64,000 bases of DNA. Origin: Doryteuthis pealeii. Lineage: Eukaryota > Mollusca > Cephalopoda > Myopsida > Loliginidae. Below the pieces are notes generated by a model. The model saw nothing but the letters and a program-made list of their open reading frames with translations, was not told the origin of the DNA and ran no database searches. The translations under genes and the position numbers were made by a program. The stretch lies in contig CM042141.1 of NCBI GenBank assembly GCA_023376005.1, forward strand, positions 99,574,712-99,638,711, given 5' to 3'. The stretch's first letter is position 1. The number at the start of each line of letters is the position of its first letter. Of the stretch, positions 25,602 through 36,579 are shown in pieces.

Positions 25602-26868
25602 AAGTTTTACAATAATTTGGTAACGTGAGGCATAATTCAGCAGTTCCGGATGCTTTTGCCAAGGTTGTGAAGGTGACTAACCATACTGGACTATGAGATG
25701 CTGAGCTCACCTAGCACTTTCAAAGTGCTACTCGCTGGATTTGCCTCTTATGGTTTGGAGCATGGCTTTGAAATCCACACTTTAAGGTCGACCAGACATC
25801 AAGGTTCTTAGCAACCCGAGTAAAATTTCTTGAACCATTTGGTTACTGTACTGTGCCATCACCTTTTGCACAACAAATTATTTTGGTTGCTTTTGCCGTG
25901 ATGTTATGGCCCAATTTGAACATGTGGATGAATTAACTCCTGAATTAGACTATATTGCATGTTCATCTGTACAGGTTTTAAATTCACACATGGTGAAGCA
26001 ATACACAACATGTTAGCACACCAACTACCTTGATGCTACCTCAGCAGATACCTTGAACAGCTTTGGTCACATGATATACATGCCGCAAACTAGTATGTAC
26101 CAAAATATTGCAAAGATTTTGACTCTGCTCTAGTATAATATATGCAGAAAATGTTGCATTTTTCTTCCTCTTGACCATTTAAAAAAAAAAAGAAAAAAAG
26201 ATGCACACTGGTCTGACAATTGGTGCAGTTCAATTAAAAGCCATCTTTCAGAGTGAAATTAGTTTAAACTAAACTCTTCTAATGCCATCTCACTACAAAC
26301 ACAATGAAAAAAATTAGACTCTGGTAAACAAGTTCAATATTTTCTTTATGAACAATACCAGGAAAACGTTGGATAGGCATGGCAATAACATATGGCATTT
26401 ATGAAATTATATTAGTTTTATAAAACAAAATTTACCCAAAGAAGCATTTTTTCGTGTACTGAGTTATAATTAGTCAATTTAGAGTGTTGCTCAAATATAG
26501 CGGGTGAAGAAAAATTGACTGCATTTACTAGAATTTTTATGTTCGATTCCATAATTTAAAAAAATTTTCAGTAATGTTATATAAAAGATATTTATAGTTG
26601 GAAAAACTTTTTACAGTATAATCAATTATTTGTGGAATTCTTCATCTTTGGTAGGTAGAAGTTTCAGAATTTCTCTAAGCTTTATTAAGGGAATACATTT
26701 TCAATTATATGCATATAGAAGTCTGAGGTTAAATTTTGTATAGGATCCTAGTCTGGTCTGTTGGTTTTGATACAAGGTGAAGTATCTTAGCGCAAGGTTC
26801 CTCAGTGGAGTCCATTATCTTCCAGAGAGATAAGAAACTGAAGAAAAATTAATTTTCTTTCCATGTAG

Positions 26869-26997
26869 CTGTTCACACTGCGGGAGCAGCAAGCAAAGTC
26901 AAGACATTCAAGTGGCAGCACTGAAGATGGCAAACTCCTTAAGGGAACCTCCTCGGAGGGTACACAAGATGGTGATGGTAAAGACCTTCATCCTAAG
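26869..26997 (+). CDS. PPFIA: Liprin-alpha exon W4 (43 codons)
   Basis: Follows TTTCCATGTAG and ends before GTATGT; phase 0 at both ends. It reads LFTLREQQAKSR, then a low-complexity Ser/Gly/Asp segment (HSSGSTEDGKLLKGTSSEGT, QDGDGKDLHPK). The first dozen residues match the family's ELMILKEQNNQKK position. The acidic-Ser part matches the variable linker between the first and second coiled coils. Frame and phase fit W3 and W5, so it is confidently placed although its second half is poorly conserved. Confidence 0.93.
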
Positions 26998-28834
26998 GTA
27001 TGTTATTGACATTGAAGCTTGCTTTTCTTATAACCTGGAACTATAAGGCTGATATTACTAGCTGAGGCTGTTAGATAAGGATGTAAAGCAATATTAACAA
27101 AATTCTTAACATTTTGAGGGTTAGTTATTGGTGAAGGAAAAAAATGATGGTAAGGAAAAGGTGTTAAGGTTCTATTTGATTTCTTTCTGGTTTCGGTTAG
27201 TGAAATCCTCTTTTTTCTAGGAAAGTTCTGACATTATTTTCTATGTTTAAATATTTTTTTTAAATTCTCATATTTGGTTATTTTAAAAAAAATATATATT
27301 TTTTAATTTTTTTAATTATTTTTAATTTTTTAATCTTTTATTTAAAAAAACAAACATTTTTTTATTCCATTTTTGTTGAAATGATTTTAGTGGGAAATAT
27401 GGAGATGTTAAGTTCTCAGTGGCTTAAATATTTAAAACGGAAACTGTCAGAGCTTTGGTAGAAATTTTTTTTTTTCATTTGCTCTTTCATTAGGTATGTT
27501 CATTATTTTATATTTTTCCATTTAAAAAAAAAAAAAAAAAATTTTTTTTTTTTTTTTTAACCCTTTTTATTTTTAATAATACTGTGCTTGTGTGTTCTGT
27601 TGGCTTTTCTGCATTGGTTGCTTTCTCTGAACTCTAATCAAGTTTTGTCAAGTGTACAGAAGTGGTAGTGAAGTGTAAGTGTATCTATGTAACCCATTAA
27701 CAAAGAATGCCTCCATCTTGTTACTAAACCTGCTAACATGTTATAATGCTGCTGTGAAAGGGATATACTTTAACCCAAGTGGAATTTTTTTTATTTTTTT
27801 ATTTTCTTTTATTTATTTTTTAAATTTATAACCTGTGCTTTTTACATTGTTAAAAGGTTTTTCAAATTTTCAAAAAAAAAAAAAAAAATGGTATCCTTAC
27901 TAATCAATTAACTTTGCTTCTAGCTTGAAACCTCCACGATTTTGTTGGCTTCTGGAGTCCAAATAATTTCTGAATGGAATGTCAATTGTGTCCTGCTTGT
28001 TTACTGCTTTTTTTTTTTTTTTTTTTTTTTTGCCTGCTCACGAAATGTTTGTTTGCTACAAATATTTTTCTTTAGAAAAAAAAAGAAAAATCTTTGATCC
28101 TTATATATTATTCCTTTTATTGGAAAGACACTATTTTTCTGAACAATCATTCAAAAAATATTATGAATGACTTTTTTTTACTCTAACATGACAACTGCAT
28201 TTAACAGATCATTTTTGTACCTGCTAATTTTGTTACTAATGTTTTTATTTATCTACTCAAATTTTCGTTTTTTTTTTTGTTTTGCTTTTAGATTGTTTAA
28301 AAAAAATTCTTTACTCACTGTCTTTTTGAATAACCTTGCTTTTTCACTCCTTATCATTTTTTTAAAGATATATTATTTGAAAAGATTGTAGAAAAAATCT
28401 TTCTTTCCAACAAAAATGTATTTAATTTTGTCATTTTTTTTTTATATAATTTTTTTTCTTTTTTACAATGTTCAGTAAACAAAAAAATGGTTATACAATA
28501 AATAAGATTTAAAAAAAAAAGGTACTTAAATTATCCATTATTAACAGTTTAATCATATATTACCTAGAAGCTGTTTGCTATAAAAGTAAAGCTGTTATTA
28601 AAAGTTTCATGAGTTTGCAATACTCAGATAGCACAATGACTCTGATCACACTGTTTAAAGATTGGAAACACATAGGTCCATATTGCATAAATATGTCCTA
28701 ACCTCCTGTTCTAAAAAAAAAACCAAAAACACTAAGCATTGCCTGCTGAAAATACAACCTGTGCTACTTACAAACTCCCTAGCTCTTTGAAGGTGTTTTT
28801 CCCGAAAACTTAATGCGATATGAAAGCGATAATC

Positions 28835-28868
<34 letters not shown>

Positions 28869-29893
28869 GTTGGTATTTTGTATTTTCAATTTATTTTAAT
28901 TCAGAACAACTGTCACAAATTTTTGAATAAATACGACAGTTTCGAAAATAAAAACAATACATTATTCATAAGTAGCACGGGTCAGATTTTCAGCAGGCAC
29001 CGCTTAGCATTTTTAGGGCAGGAAGCCAGGACACATTTATGCTATATGCACCAACACATGAAACTTAGTAACAACTTTACTTTTATTATGAACACTTTTA
29101 ACAATTTTTAGGTTTTAAATGATTTCAAAATCTAGAGAATTATTTTGAAATACTGTTATAGCTGATCATCATATTTTTTAGAAAATATATTTTGTGCATG
29201 TATTTATGAGATATTATGTAGGTTTTTCCATCTTGTTAATAACATCATTTGTTTTTTGTATTTAAGTATTTATAATTTCAAAATGATGTGGGGATTTGTT
29301 TATTTTTGGTTATTTTCTCAAATCAGTGGTTGATGAAATACTAGAAAATAATCAAATAATTCTATTTCTTTTATCCCTTCTATTATCATCTAACTTTTTG
29401 TTAGATGATAATAGAAGGGAAAAAAGAAATAGAAATATTTGATAGATAATAGTTTGGAAAACAATTATAAATGTTGACTTCTATTATTATTAATATAAAC
29501 TCTATATTTAAATAATATATCTTTTAATTTAAATATTACATTTCCAAGAACAAGTTGGAAAAATGTAAAAATATTGATTCTAGTATTAGTCTCTTATTTC
29601 AAACTTTAACTAGTTCATTATTTTAATATTATTTACAACCAAATTCAATTATTTTTAATGGTTTTAAAAAAAAAATTTAATTAAAAAAATTTTTTAATTT
29701 TTTAAATTTATTTTTTAATTTTTTATTTTTTTAGAACTATGAAAGATTTCATAGATTGTTTTTGAAACTAGTTTTGTTTTTTTTTTGTTTTTTTTTTTTG
29801 TAGATCATGTATGTGTTTTGTATTCTTCAAATGTTTTAAATAACTTTTTCTTTTTTCTTTTTCTTTTTTTTTTTTACTTTTAAAATTTTCCAG
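26998..29893 (+). other. Intron W4-W5
   Basis: 2.9 kb, phase 0. Mostly T-rich and A-rich runs (for example 27522-27559, 28011-28031, 28840-28868) with a hairpin at 29350-29443. No gene or recognised element otherwise. Confidence 0.8.
29350..29443. repeat. Long hairpin
   Basis: Arms of about 43 bp (TATTATCATCTAAC then loop TTTTTG then TTAGATGATAATA) with only a few mismatches, extending to ATCAAATA/TATTTGAT. Confidence 0.9.
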
Positions 29894-30115
29894 AGGTTAT
29901 CCAATGGATCCATAGACCCTGACTCTGATATCAATCGTGTGATAGAACTCCAAGAAACAGTTGAGAAGCAAAATTCAGAATTAACTTCTACTAGAACAAA
30001 TATATTAGAACTCACAAACAAATGTACAGAATTTGAAGAATCATTAACATCTACTCAAAAAGATTTAATTAAATCTCAAGAACAATTAGTTAAACTACAA
30101 AGAGATCTGAGAGAG
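29894..30115 (+). CDS. PPFIA: Liprin-alpha exon W5 (74 codons)
   Basis: The acceptor is TTTTCCAG; a second AG two bases on would shift the frame, so 29894 is chosen. The donor is GTAAGT; phase 0 at both ends. It encodes RLSNGSIDPDSDINRVIELQ, then ETVEKQNSELTSTRTNILEL, ending VKLQRDLRE. Family landmarks are the SNGS...VIELQE start (human SSDGSLSHEEDLAKVIELQE) and KDLIKSQEQ. It is coiled coil throughout after residue 12. Confidence 0.97.
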
Positions 30116-31945
30116 GTAAGTTTGTAACATTTATTTGCATGCAGAAATGATTTATTCTTTTATTAATAGTGAATTGCTATCTTTCTTCAAGGTCATGAAA
30201 ATATTCCTGGGAAGTAATTTTTAGTTTAGTGTGTATGACTTTTTGAAAATAATAGCTTAGTGATTCCTAAGTACTTACTGCAGATTTGTTGAATTCAACT
30301 ATATAACATTCACATTTTTATGCTATATTATATGTCCTGAACACTGCAGTTCTTGTATTCAAATAAACTGTTGTTGATGAATAGATGAAGTAGAGCTTTA
30401 AAAAAATCCTGTGTGGTTCTGCATTTTGGCATTACTTATTCTGTGGACATTATAATTGATTATAGTCAAGATAGCAGAATTTTTACATATTCTTTGAACT
30501 TTTAGATTGAATAATGTAGAACAATATGTAGGGAAAGTAAATAACAACACAAACAATTCTATTAATATTTCATCTTTGTTAGTTCAGAAATTATTTATTC
30601 TGAAAAAGAATAGATGAAGTATTAATTGAATTGATTGTGTTGTTATTCACTTCCCTTACATATTGTTCCACATTTTGTTGGATTTTTCTGAATCTGTTAT
30701 TTTCTTCAGATTAAATAATTCAAAAGATTGTTAATGTCAGAAGAAACTGTAATTTCCCCCTTACTTTTGTATGAGGATTTTACAAGAAATATTTTGTTTA
30801 ACAAAACAAAAACAAAAACAAAAAAACAATTAAAAAAACCCTGATTATTCAAGGTGAGCAAGTCTTTTACATTGTAAAACTTTATTCTCTAGTATTTACT
30901 CTTTTATTTATTGAATCTTCTATTTTGTGAAAGATCCATTTTCCAGATGTGTCAAATTATAATTGTTTTGTCTTTTGAATATTATAAAGTTGATTTTTAA
31001 ATCTTTTATTAGGTAAATTTAACCATAAAAGATTCTTAAGATTTAACTATAAACATTTTGTTTTAAATTTTCTCAATAGCATGGAATTTTAAAAAAAAAG
31101 CAAAAACTTGAAGAAAAAAATGTTTTGGCCGATGTGTTCGGATCTTTTTCGATTGGATTGGGAGCCTTTAGGGGACTTGGAACCAAACCCTTTATTTAAT
31201 CCATTGGGGTAGATTGCTCTCATTCTGTTAACCATGACCGGGTACAAGTGTTAAGCTATGTTAAGTATTATGTTATTTTTGTCTGTAGTGAAGATTGTAC
31301 CTGCAACCTCCAGATGATCATAACTTAGAACTGTATTAACTCAACACCACATGTCCTACTGGACAACAGTCTGAAAAATATAAATAATACAAATTATCAA
31401 GCCTCATCTTTAAAATTCAGACAAATGATCTACCCCCCCCCCAAAAAAAAAAAACAACTTTTATTTAGCATGTAGCTTTTACTTATAGATGGTTTAATTT
31501 TTATTCACATTTGTGTGTAAGAACCTATAGAGACATCTAATCATTTAAGATAAAATATTTAAACAGTGGTTAATACTACATTTGCTAAAAGTTTATTAGA
31601 TATAATCTTTGGATTTTGTTAATGTCTTAAGTATAACCTTATCTTGCAAAGAATCTTCTGGCCTTAATTTTTTTGTTTTTGTTTAGAATTTTAAGTACAA
31701 GACAGTTTATTTATAAACTTTCTTTTTAATCTAAAGTAAACAAATAATGACTATCAAATACTCAAAGGAATTTCTTTATTCTTATTAAATATCTAATTCC
31801 TAAGAAACTCCAAAAGACATTTACATAGATGTTAAATTTATTATATTTTAAATATATTGCTGAATATTCTTCCGCCTTTTTTTTTTTTTTTTTTTTTTTA
31901 ATAAATAAATTAAAGTAACATTTTGTTTTAAATTTTTCTTTTCAG
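30116..31945 (+). other. Intron W5-W6
   Basis: 1.8 kb, phase 0. Holds a fold-back at 30513-30674 and, at about 31110-31425, an interspersed repeat in reverse orientation related to those at 37640-37795 and 55483-55620 (shared GATGAGGCTTGATAATTTGT on the opposite strand). Confidence 0.75.
30513..30674. repeat. Fold-back repeat
   Basis: AATGTAGAACAATATGTAGG at the left pairs with CTTACATATTGTTCCACATT at the right; AACAACACAAACAATTC pairs with GAATTGATTGTGTTGTT. Arms are about 70 bp at roughly 85 per cent identity. Confidence 0.85.
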
Positions 31946-32092
31946 TCCGTGGCGCAAAAAGAAGACCAAGAAGAAAGAATTGCTACATTAGAAAAACGAT
32001 ATATAAATGCTCAAAGAGAGTCTACATCTTTACATGATTTGAATGATAAATTGGAAACAGAACTTGCCTCGAAAGAATCTCAATTAAAGGCT
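31946..32092 (+). CDS. PPFIA: Liprin-alpha exon W6 (49 codons)
   Basis: Begins after TTTTCTTTTCAG and ends before GTGAGT; phase 0 at both ends. The translation [49 protein letters not shown] matches the family segment MAQKEDMEERITTLEKRYLA...[10 protein letters not shown]. It is coiled coil. A 21-nt stretch (31998-32018) recurs exactly in the intron after W7 at 33447-33467. Confidence 0.97.
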
Positions 32093-32668
32093 GTGAGTAG
32101 ATAGATTTACAATACTCATTAATTTTGTATAAAAACTTATTGCTTAAAATAGATTAAAATAAAGTTGGTTAACATATATCTGAAGGACCAACTATTTTTA
32201 GAAATATTTTGTAAACTCATCTCCCTATATAAAAAATAACATTACACAAAAGTAACTTGTTTTTAACCTTTTTATATTCAAGAGTTACTTTATCATGAAA
32301 ATATTGTATGCTATTTAATTCATTTTTATTAATTATTTGGACTATTATCCTCATCTTTATTATTCTTATAACTTTCAGTTGAAACAAATAATAACTTCAT
32401 ATGTATTAACATGAAATTAATGAAAATTATTTCTACAAGCTGAAAAGATTTAAAAAAATATTTACCTATAAACAACCAATAATCTACAAAGGTTGATATG
32501 CCATTAAATACAAAGAAACCAAACCACAATATTTACTGTCGTTTATTGATATTAATGTATTTTGAAATAAATGTCTTCTTCTTCAAAGGTTTTAAAATAA
32601 TCAATTGATATAATTTTTGTATGGAATTGTTCTTTCATGAAATTCATTGATCATTTTTCATTTTTCAG
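32093..32668 (+). other. Intron W6-W7
   Basis: 576 bp, phase 0. AT-rich, with a short SINE-tail fragment at 32490-32526 (GGTTGATATGCCATTAAAT). Nothing else seen. Confidence 0.85.
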
Positions 32669-32803
32669 AGTGAAGAAAAAATACGAGTCATTCAAGAAAA
32701 ATTGGAATTAGCTGAACAAAAACTTCAGCAGTCACTACGCAAAGCAGAAGCTCTTCCAAGTGTAGAGGCTGAGTTAGCGCAACGTATGGAAGCTCTAAGT
32801 CAG
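32669..32803 (+). CDS. PPFIA: Liprin-alpha exon W7 (45 codons)
   Basis: Follows CATTTTTCAG and ends before GTAAAT; phase 0 at both ends. It reads [20 protein letters not shown] then [25 protein letters not shown]. The [25 protein letters not shown] signature is diagnostic of liprin-alpha. The coiled coil is broken at the LPSVE turn. Confidence 0.97.
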
Positions 32804-33238
32804 GTAAATTTATACAAATTCTTTCTTCCTTTCATCTATTAATAATGGAGATTCACTTCTGGTTTTTGTCTGTAACAAAAATTACGTCACATTACCCAAA
32901 ATCGTCATAAATAGAATACACTCAAAATTTGAGCATGCAATGTTAGACAGTCCTCATTGTTTTTTTTTTTTTTTTTTAAACAAGTTTTGATAAATACATA
33001 CCTGGTATTATCTATCTTTTATTTTAATATATATTTAAAGTTATCAGAACTAAGTTTCCATTTCAAATTTTTTATTTTTTACTCCTTTAATAAATTTGAT
33101 TTTACTATGATACAAACTCTCTGATATTAAATTTTCAACTCCCATCCCCTCAGGCAATATTTATTTTATGTTGCCCAGAGGGCGTTTTTTATTTTGCTAG
33201 TTCATTTAATTCCATTTAATGTCTAATCATTATTTTTG

Positions 33239-33337
33239 CAAAATAATCTCCTTGGTCTAGTGCTAGTGAAAAGGGGATAGATTCCCTTGCTGTCTGGCTG
33301 ATACCGACGTTAGGTCACCCCAACAACTTTTTATTAG
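33239..33337 (+). mobile_element. Family A SINE tail fragment
   Basis: AATCTCCTTGGTCTAGTGCT, AGTGAAAAGGGGATAGATTC and GTCACCCCAACAAC only. Confidence 0.85.
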
Positions 33338-33529
33338 TGTTTAGTTTCGAAATTTCATGAGTGAAATAGTGTGAGGGAGAATCAAAAATTATCTGCACTC
33401 TTGTTTTATGGAAGCCAAGATCATCGTGGATGATTTGATTTAAGATGATATATAAATGCTCAAAGAGGCACTCCTTCCGACCAATCTGGTCATTTCCTTA
33501 GTGCATACTGCTAGTGGAGTAACCATGTT

Positions 33530-33905
33530 TACACTGTAAAGACAGCAAGCAAAATGGTGTGATCAGGACGTCTTGAAATATCTACTAGCGTCCTTAAGTA
33601 ATGTTGTGACTAATCTGTAGAGAATAAGCTACCTCATTGATGATAACTCGCTGGTATGCCATTACTATCTCTTGAGTTTGCTGAATCTTCTCCCCAGTGG
33701 TGGTGCTTGACTTGCATCTCTACCTTCTTTGTGTATCATGCTTGTCTGGCCACTTTTAAACATCTCTATCCATTCATACACACTTCTACATGGCAGTGCA
33801 CTCTCCCCATATTATGCTAAAAGCCTCTGATGAATTTCATCTGACACTCCTTCCAACCAGAGAAATCTGGTCATTTCCTTAGTGCATACTGCTAGTGGAG
33901 CAGCC
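33530..33905 (-). pseudogene. Second mariner-like transposase relic
   Basis: Reading the - strand: GVSDEIHQRLLA, YGESALPCRSVYEWIEMFKS, GQTSMIHKEGR, then frames broken by stops (EVAYSLQIS-like remnant). This is the DNA-binding part of a mariner-type transposase, different from the one at 25311-25601. Its start region is partly duplicated at 33468-33526. Confidence 0.72.
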
Positions 33906-33981
33906 AGATGAACTAACCATCAGCGACTTACAATAGGATTGCAGTGATGGGAGACCTGCTGTGAGTGGATTAAAGTAGGCA

Positions 33982-34058
33982 AAGAGTTAAACTCTGCTTT
34001 AAAAAATGACCCTGTGTCACATCCTACTTGTTCACAGGGTTTGGTTTGGTAAATACAT
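33982..34058 (+). mobile_element. Family B SINE 3' fragment
   Basis: AGTTAAACTCTGC and CCTGTGTCACATCCTACTTG. Confidence 0.7.
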
Positions 34059-35140
34059 ATAGACAAATATGTAACCAAAGGGAATTAAATGGATTTTTCA
34101 CATTGGGATAACTATTTCTTATTTAAGCTCAAGAAAGTCAGAAAAAAAAAAGAAAGATTTTTAGAATTGCCTGTCACAATACTGATTGGAAATGCCATGT
34201 ATTTCTCATGAGTATTTCTGTTTTACTTTATGTCAGAATTTATATAACCAGTTGATTTCTTTGTTGCAATCACGACTCACTTTGTTAAACTTTCTAAGAC
34301 TACAGATTTTGTTAAAAAAATTCAGTTTGAAGGTTTTTATTTGACTTCAAAATATGAATTTTTCTTCAGTTAAATATCTTATTATAATGGAGATTATGTC
34401 TATTTGTAACCAAAGCTACATCACCACCATCATCACATTCCCTTGGTTATTTACATCACATTTTCCATTATTCTATAATTTAAATCATAATTATTAGAAA
34501 ATTGTTTTATATTATTAATAGTGTTGGTCCTATCTACATTCAAAAAAACATGCAATTGTATTTATATATACAACCAAATAGCGGTTTACAGTGTGAACAA
34601 AAATGTTAATTTGCATATTGATCTTAAAATTTGATTTTAATAAAATTTTCTTGCTATTATTGATTTCTAATTGTTTGGTTTTGTTTAGATAAATATGAGG
34701 AAAAATCCCATCGATAAATCTTAAAAGAAATTCATTGACAACAAAAATAATTATAATTTTATTCTTTACTGTCTAATTTAGTAATGAAAGCCAAGAATGA
34801 TGGGAAGAGCTAGCATCCAAACTATTTTATTCTTTGATTATACCACCTCAGTTTCAAATAAGTTTAATATGATTTAATTTTAAATATTAAATGTTATTTG
34901 TAAAATTTTATTTAATTTTTGGAAGGGAGGGTCAGTTGAATGTTTATACAAGTAAAATCTTTCATCTTGCTAAGACATTTTCATTTTGCTAGATATTGCT
35001 AAGAAATTTGTTTATACATAAAGTTTATACATTGACTATTTTTAATGTATTAAAGCATTTTAAGCTATAAATAGGTCTGTTGTAAAAGAAAACTGTTTGT
35101 ATATTTTACTCAATTATTTGTATTTAATTTAATTTTTCAG

Positions 35141-35224
35141 GCTGAACAACAGCATGGAAATGCACAAGAGAAGTTGCTGACTTTAGAGCAAAGCCTGACA
35201 GATCAAACAAATGAATTACAAAGG
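35141..35224 (+). CDS. PPFIA: Liprin-alpha exon W8 (28 codons)
   Basis: Begins after TAATTTTTCAG and ends before GTAAGT; phase 0 at both ends. It reads AEQQHGNAQEKLLTLEQSLT DQTNELQR and aligns to family AEERHGNIEERLRQMEAQLE...NQELQR. Of 28 codons many are heptad-compatible, so it continues the coiled coil. Confidence 0.95.
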
Positions 35225-35914
35225 GTAAGTTTTTATAGTGTCATTTTTAACTTAACTCATATTGGTACATTTTAGCAGTGGGATATTCATTCAACAATTT
35301 TCATAATTTTTTACAGAATAAATATATATTGTGGTACCTTCACTTAGAAGTGCCCAAACTTACAAGTTTTTAAAGTTACAAACTGTCACTCGGTTAATTT
35401 TTTTTGTTTTTGTTTTAAGAGCTAAAATTTGAGGTATGAGTGTATTTCAGATACGCTTATGTTAATAAGTTTACTAAAAACATCTAAGTTTCCAAATTTA
35501 TTACGCCAAAGAAAAAAAAATTTATGGAAAAAAAAAAAACAACATATTACAGCACATAATTCCTTACATTCTATTTTGATTTTAGACAATACACTGCTAT
35601 TTTTCTTATTTAAAAAAAAAAATTATGGTTGGGGGCTGGAATGGATTAATGGTTATTTCTTTTTTTTTTTTTTTTCTTTAATGGGGAAAATTGGTTTGAT
35701 ATATGAGAAAATGGTTATGAGTGGAATGAATTAAACTCTGTATATTGATATTTAATTTTTTTTTATACAAAAAAAAAAATTTGGTTAAAATGAATATTTT
35801 CTTTTCCTCTCTCTCTCTCTTGCTTTTATTTTATTTTATTTTATTTAATAAGTTCTGATTGATGTATGTATACCTGTTTTTAAAATAGATTTGCTTTTTT
35901 TTCTCTCTTTCAAG
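35225..35914 (+). other. Intron W8-W9
   Basis: 690 bp, phase 0; A- and T-runs only, with a CTCTCTCTCTCT run near 35810. Confidence 0.85.
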
Positions 35915-36109
35915 TCACGCCAACGTGAAAAGATGAATGAAGACCACAATGCGCGTCTTTCTGCCACTGTGGATAAATTATTAACTGAATCGAGTGAACG
36001 TTTGCAGCTTCATCTTAAAGAACGAATGCAAGCACTCGAAGAGAAAAATCAGCTAACTCAAGAGCTTGAGCGTACCAGAAAATCGCTCGATGAAACACAG
36101 GGCGAAAAA
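35915..36109 (+). CDS. PPFIA: Liprin-alpha exon W9 (65 codons)
   Basis: Begins after TTCTCTCTTTCAAG and ends before GTATGC; phase 0 at both ends. It encodes [82 protein letters not shown] and [17 protein letters not shown] are near-invariant liprin-alpha blocks. Coiled coil. Confidence 0.97.
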
Positions 36110-36294
36110 GTATGCATTATAATTTTCTTTATTTATTGTTGATAAATAACTTTATTATTGCAGGAGTATTGTATTCTTTTTTAATTTATAAATTAATTAA
36201 CTTATATTGTAATAAATTATTTAATTTGTTAGAATTATGGTGGGGGGGGGGGAGAAGTGAATATATATATATATATCTCCCTCCATGTATATCA

Positions 36295-36328
<34 letters not shown>

Positions 36329-36368
36329 CACCAATCCAATCCTGCTTTTATATATATATATATGTCAT

Positions 36369-36407
36369 CCACAGACATGTTTCGAAGTTTACTTCTCATC
36401 AGTGTGG
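36369..36407 (-). ncRNA. Minimal type-I hammerhead ribozyme motif
   Basis: Read on the - strand: stem I CCACA (36407-36403), core CTGATGA (36402-36396), stem II GAAGT-AA-ACTTC (36395-36384), core GAAA (36383-36380), very short stem III C-AT-G (36379-36376), cleavage triplet GTC ending at 36374, then stem I TGTGG (36373-36369). All catalytic-core bases (C3, G5, A6, G8, A9, G12, A13, A14, C17) are present and stems I and II pair without mismatch. The tiny stem III is typical of hammerheads reported in Penelope-like elements. Cleavage activity is not shown by the sequence alone. Confidence 0.85.
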
Positions 36408-36509
36408 CTCAACTTTTAACAGCTACCTCTAGCCGGGATCAAAATCCGACAAAATTTTTGTCTGCCAAGTTCCTTACCCTTGAGGTGATCAGCGGCTGTC
36501 AGTAATGGA

Positions 36510-36512
<3 letters not shown>

Positions 36513-36577
<65 letters not shown>
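36513..36577. repeat. (TA)n microsatellite flanking the hammerhead element
   Basis: 65 bp of pure AT/TA directly after the element that carries the ribozyme motif; a shorter TA run lies on its other side (36349-36363). Confidence 0.97.

Positions 36578-36579
<2 letters not shown>

Larger units (their letters stand above)
13916..26868 (+). other. Intron W3-W4 (13 kb)
   Basis: Longest intron in the window, phase 0. It holds an interspersed repeat at 14657-14953, the (CA)(TA) tract at 15507-15610, a minisatellite at 16430-16875, tRNA-type SINEs (16981, 17928, 18285, 20926, 21150, 22410, 24378), a (CT)n run at 17560-17621, a GC-rich 34-bp tandem at 19374-19485, T-rich blocks at 21925-22290 and 22674-22706, two fold-back elements (23066-23494, 23685-23860) and a mariner relic at 25060-25601. 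The stretch 25602-26460 is non-simple sequence I could not identify, and I see nothing in 18500-19370 beyond ordinary sequence. Confidence 0.8.
32804..35140 (+). other. Intron W7-W8
   Basis: 2.3 kb, phase 0. Holds a SINE 3' fragment (33239-33337), a 21-nt exon W6 copy (33447-33467), a mariner-like transposase relic in reverse (33530-33905) with a partial duplicate of its edge at 33468-33526, and a SINE piece at 33982-34058. 34060-35140 is ordinary AT-rich sequence. Confidence 0.82.
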
